DNA of 7,950 nucleotides from an uncultured Lentisphaeria bacterium (GTDB lineage: Bacteria; Verrucomicrobiota; Lentisphaeria; Victivallales; Victivallaceae): NCBI GenBank assembly GCA_949298665.1, contig CASFXO010000111.1, positions 1 through 7,950 of the forward strand, given 5' to 3'. The notes under the pieces are model-generated. The model was not told the origin of the DNA. It ran no database searches and saw nothing but the letters and a program-made list of their open reading frames with translations. Shown piece by piece: positions 6,965-7,950 of this stretch. Position numbers and translations under genes: made by a program. Position 1 is the first letter of the stretch. Each line of letters begins with the position of its first letter.

Positions 6965-7950
6965 ATGTTTCGATATCTTGCGACATTCGCGCTGCTGGCA
7001 TTCAGCGCAACGGCTTCGGCCGACATGCAGACCTATTTCACATTCGAAGGCGCCCCCGGTCCGTTCAGCGGCCACCTGAAATCGGTGGGAGACGGCAGCT
7101 CCTTCGCCCGACTCCGGGTCAACACCAATCCGGCCTCCAATCAGGCGCCGGAACTGGTGGCCGATACCCCCGCGCCGCTGGCCTCCCGCTCGAAGACCGC
7201 GCTGGAAGTCAATCGCGGCCTCACCTGGATCAAATACTTGAAGGGTGGGGAATACACGTTCGCCCCCGAATTCTCCCTCAATTTCTGGTTCAAGGCGGAA
7301 AAGGCGCCGGAATCGACCATCTTTCTGGCCACCTTCAACAAGAGCTGGCGTCTCGGTTATACGCCCAGCAACAACCGTTTTTACTACCAGAACCTCGCCG
7401 CGGGAGAGAAAGAGTATTCCGCCGTGGTCCCCTTCCCTGTCGGCGGCTGGAACATGCTCACGGTTACCGGAAAAACCGGAGAGCTGAATTTCTATTTGAA
7501 CGGCAAACCCATCGGCCGCCGGACGCTCAAGAAAGCGCTGGCACCGAGCATCGAACTTTTCGTCGGAAACGGCGCGGCCTTCGACAAAACCTGGTTCGAC
7601 GGCCGGATCGACGACCTGTCGCTCTGGGACAACTGCCTGGATGAAAAAACCATTTCCGAACTGTACCGGGGAATGGACCCGACTCCCTTTCTGCGTAAAA
7701 AAAAACTGCCGCCCGGAGTGATCGCCAGAACATTCACCAAATCGCTCGGCAGGGATTTCAAACCCTATGAACCGATCCGGGAATTCGCTCTGGCACAAGA
7801 CGGACAGCCCGTCGCGGCGATCGTCAAGGCCGATGCCGGAGCCTTCGTCGGCTTTGAACCGAAACTGCAGGAGGCGTTGCGTAGCGCGTGGGGCGTAACA
7901 TTCCCGGTGCTGACCTTTGCCGAAGCGCGCCAAGCCGGAAAACCGATGAT
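6965..7950 (+). CDS. Secreted LamG-domain protein, probable polysaccharide-active enzyme (3' end outside window)
   Basis: 328 codons are visible and the frame is open at the right edge. A Sec signal peptide, MFRYLATFALLAFSATASA, ends in an ASA cleavage site before D20. Residues about 20-240 form a LamG/concanavalin-like jelly roll: FSLNFWFKAE (103-112), WNMLTVTGKTGELNFYLNGK (162-181) and FDGRIDDLSLWDNCLDEKTI (211-230) match the usual LamG strand pattern. From about 252 a second domain begins; AAIVKADAGAFVGFEPKLQ and SAWGVTFPVL resemble the N-terminal alpha/beta domain found before the catalytic barrel of some large glycoside hydrolases (GH20/GH67-type or DUF4838-type proteins). That call is inference from pattern and the catalytic part is not in view. 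ATG 6965 is preceded by AAGGA at 6952-6956. Between the domains is KKK (245-247), coded by nine consecutive A bases. The 74-bp gap to the pseudopilin suggests shared transcription. Confidence 0.85.
   Translation, partial: MFRYLATFALLAFSATASADMQTYFTFEGAPGPFSGHLKSVGDGSSFARLRVNTNPASNQAPELVADTPAPLASRSKTALEVNRGLTWIKYLKGGEYTFAPEFSLNFWFKAEKAPESTIFLATFNKSWRLGYTPSNNRFYYQNLAAGEKEYSAVVPFPVGGWNMLTVTGKTGELNFYLNGKPIGRRTLKKALAPSIELFVGNGAAFDKTWFDGRIDDLSLWDNCLDEKTISELYRGMDPTPFLRKKKLPPGVIARTFTKSLGRDFKPYEPIREFALAQDGQPVAAIVKADAGAFVGFEPKLQEALRSAWGVTFPVLTFAEARQAGKPM
7697..7705 (+). repeat. Nine-A homopolymer inside the LamG gene
   Basis: AAA AAA AAA codes Lys245-247 at the linker after the LamG domain, within otherwise GC-rich coding sequence. 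Losing one A gives a TGA five codons after the remaining Lys codons; gaining one A gives a TGA about 22 codons later. Either slip, in DNA replication or transcription, would leave a secreted LamG-only product. Confidence 0.8.

Overview
The window is high-GC coding DNA (roughly 60% GC by eye) with AT-rich intergenic gaps. Three things together suggest a Lentisphaerota (Victivallis-like) or related PVC-group bacterium: an orphan pseudopilin ending in an H-X9-DG motif, a secreted LamG-domain protein next to it, and a GntR-type regulator with a LacI-like sensor domain. This placement is inference from gene content; no rRNA or other marker gene is present.

Layout: (1) 2-1396 (+), the 3' part of a polytopic membrane protein open at the left edge. 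(2) 1446-3047 (-), a complete YbiT-like ABC-F ATPase, convergent with the first gene. (3) 3048-3266, a divergent intergenic region with a promoter candidate on each strand. (4) 3267-4301 (+), a GntR-LacI-type transcription factor. (5) 4285-5718 (-), a GT-C/ArnT-like membrane glycosyltransferase whose 3' end overlaps the regulator tail-to-tail by 17 bp. (6) 5719-6119, a 401-bp AT-rich gap with divergent promoters for the glycosyltransferase and the pseudopilin. (7) 6120-6890 (+), the pseudopilin. (8) 6904-6942, a strong hairpin. (9) 6965-7950 (+), the start of a secreted LamG protein cut off by the right edge.

How the parts may fit together: the pseudopilin and LamG gene look like one surface or secreted module. 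It is driven by a good promoter (TTGTTA-N16-TATAAT) with a perfect 12-bp palindrome in its spacer, and the intercistronic hairpin may set the ratio of the two products. The LamG protein continues into a region resembling the N-terminal domain of large glycoside hydrolases, so a role in polysaccharide binding or breakdown is plausible. The GntR-LacI regulator has a 10-bp palindrome over its own -35 box, suggesting autoregulation by a small, probably sugar-like, effector. The two membrane proteins and the ABC-F ATPase look like ordinary envelope-glycan and ribosome-associated functions with no clear link to the module.

I see no rRNA, tRNA, CRISPR array, insertion sequence or prophage gene. The best candidates for something undescribed are the pseudopilin/LamG pair, the 9-A coding tract that could switch off the part of the LamG protein after its LamG domain, and the palindromic operator candidates.
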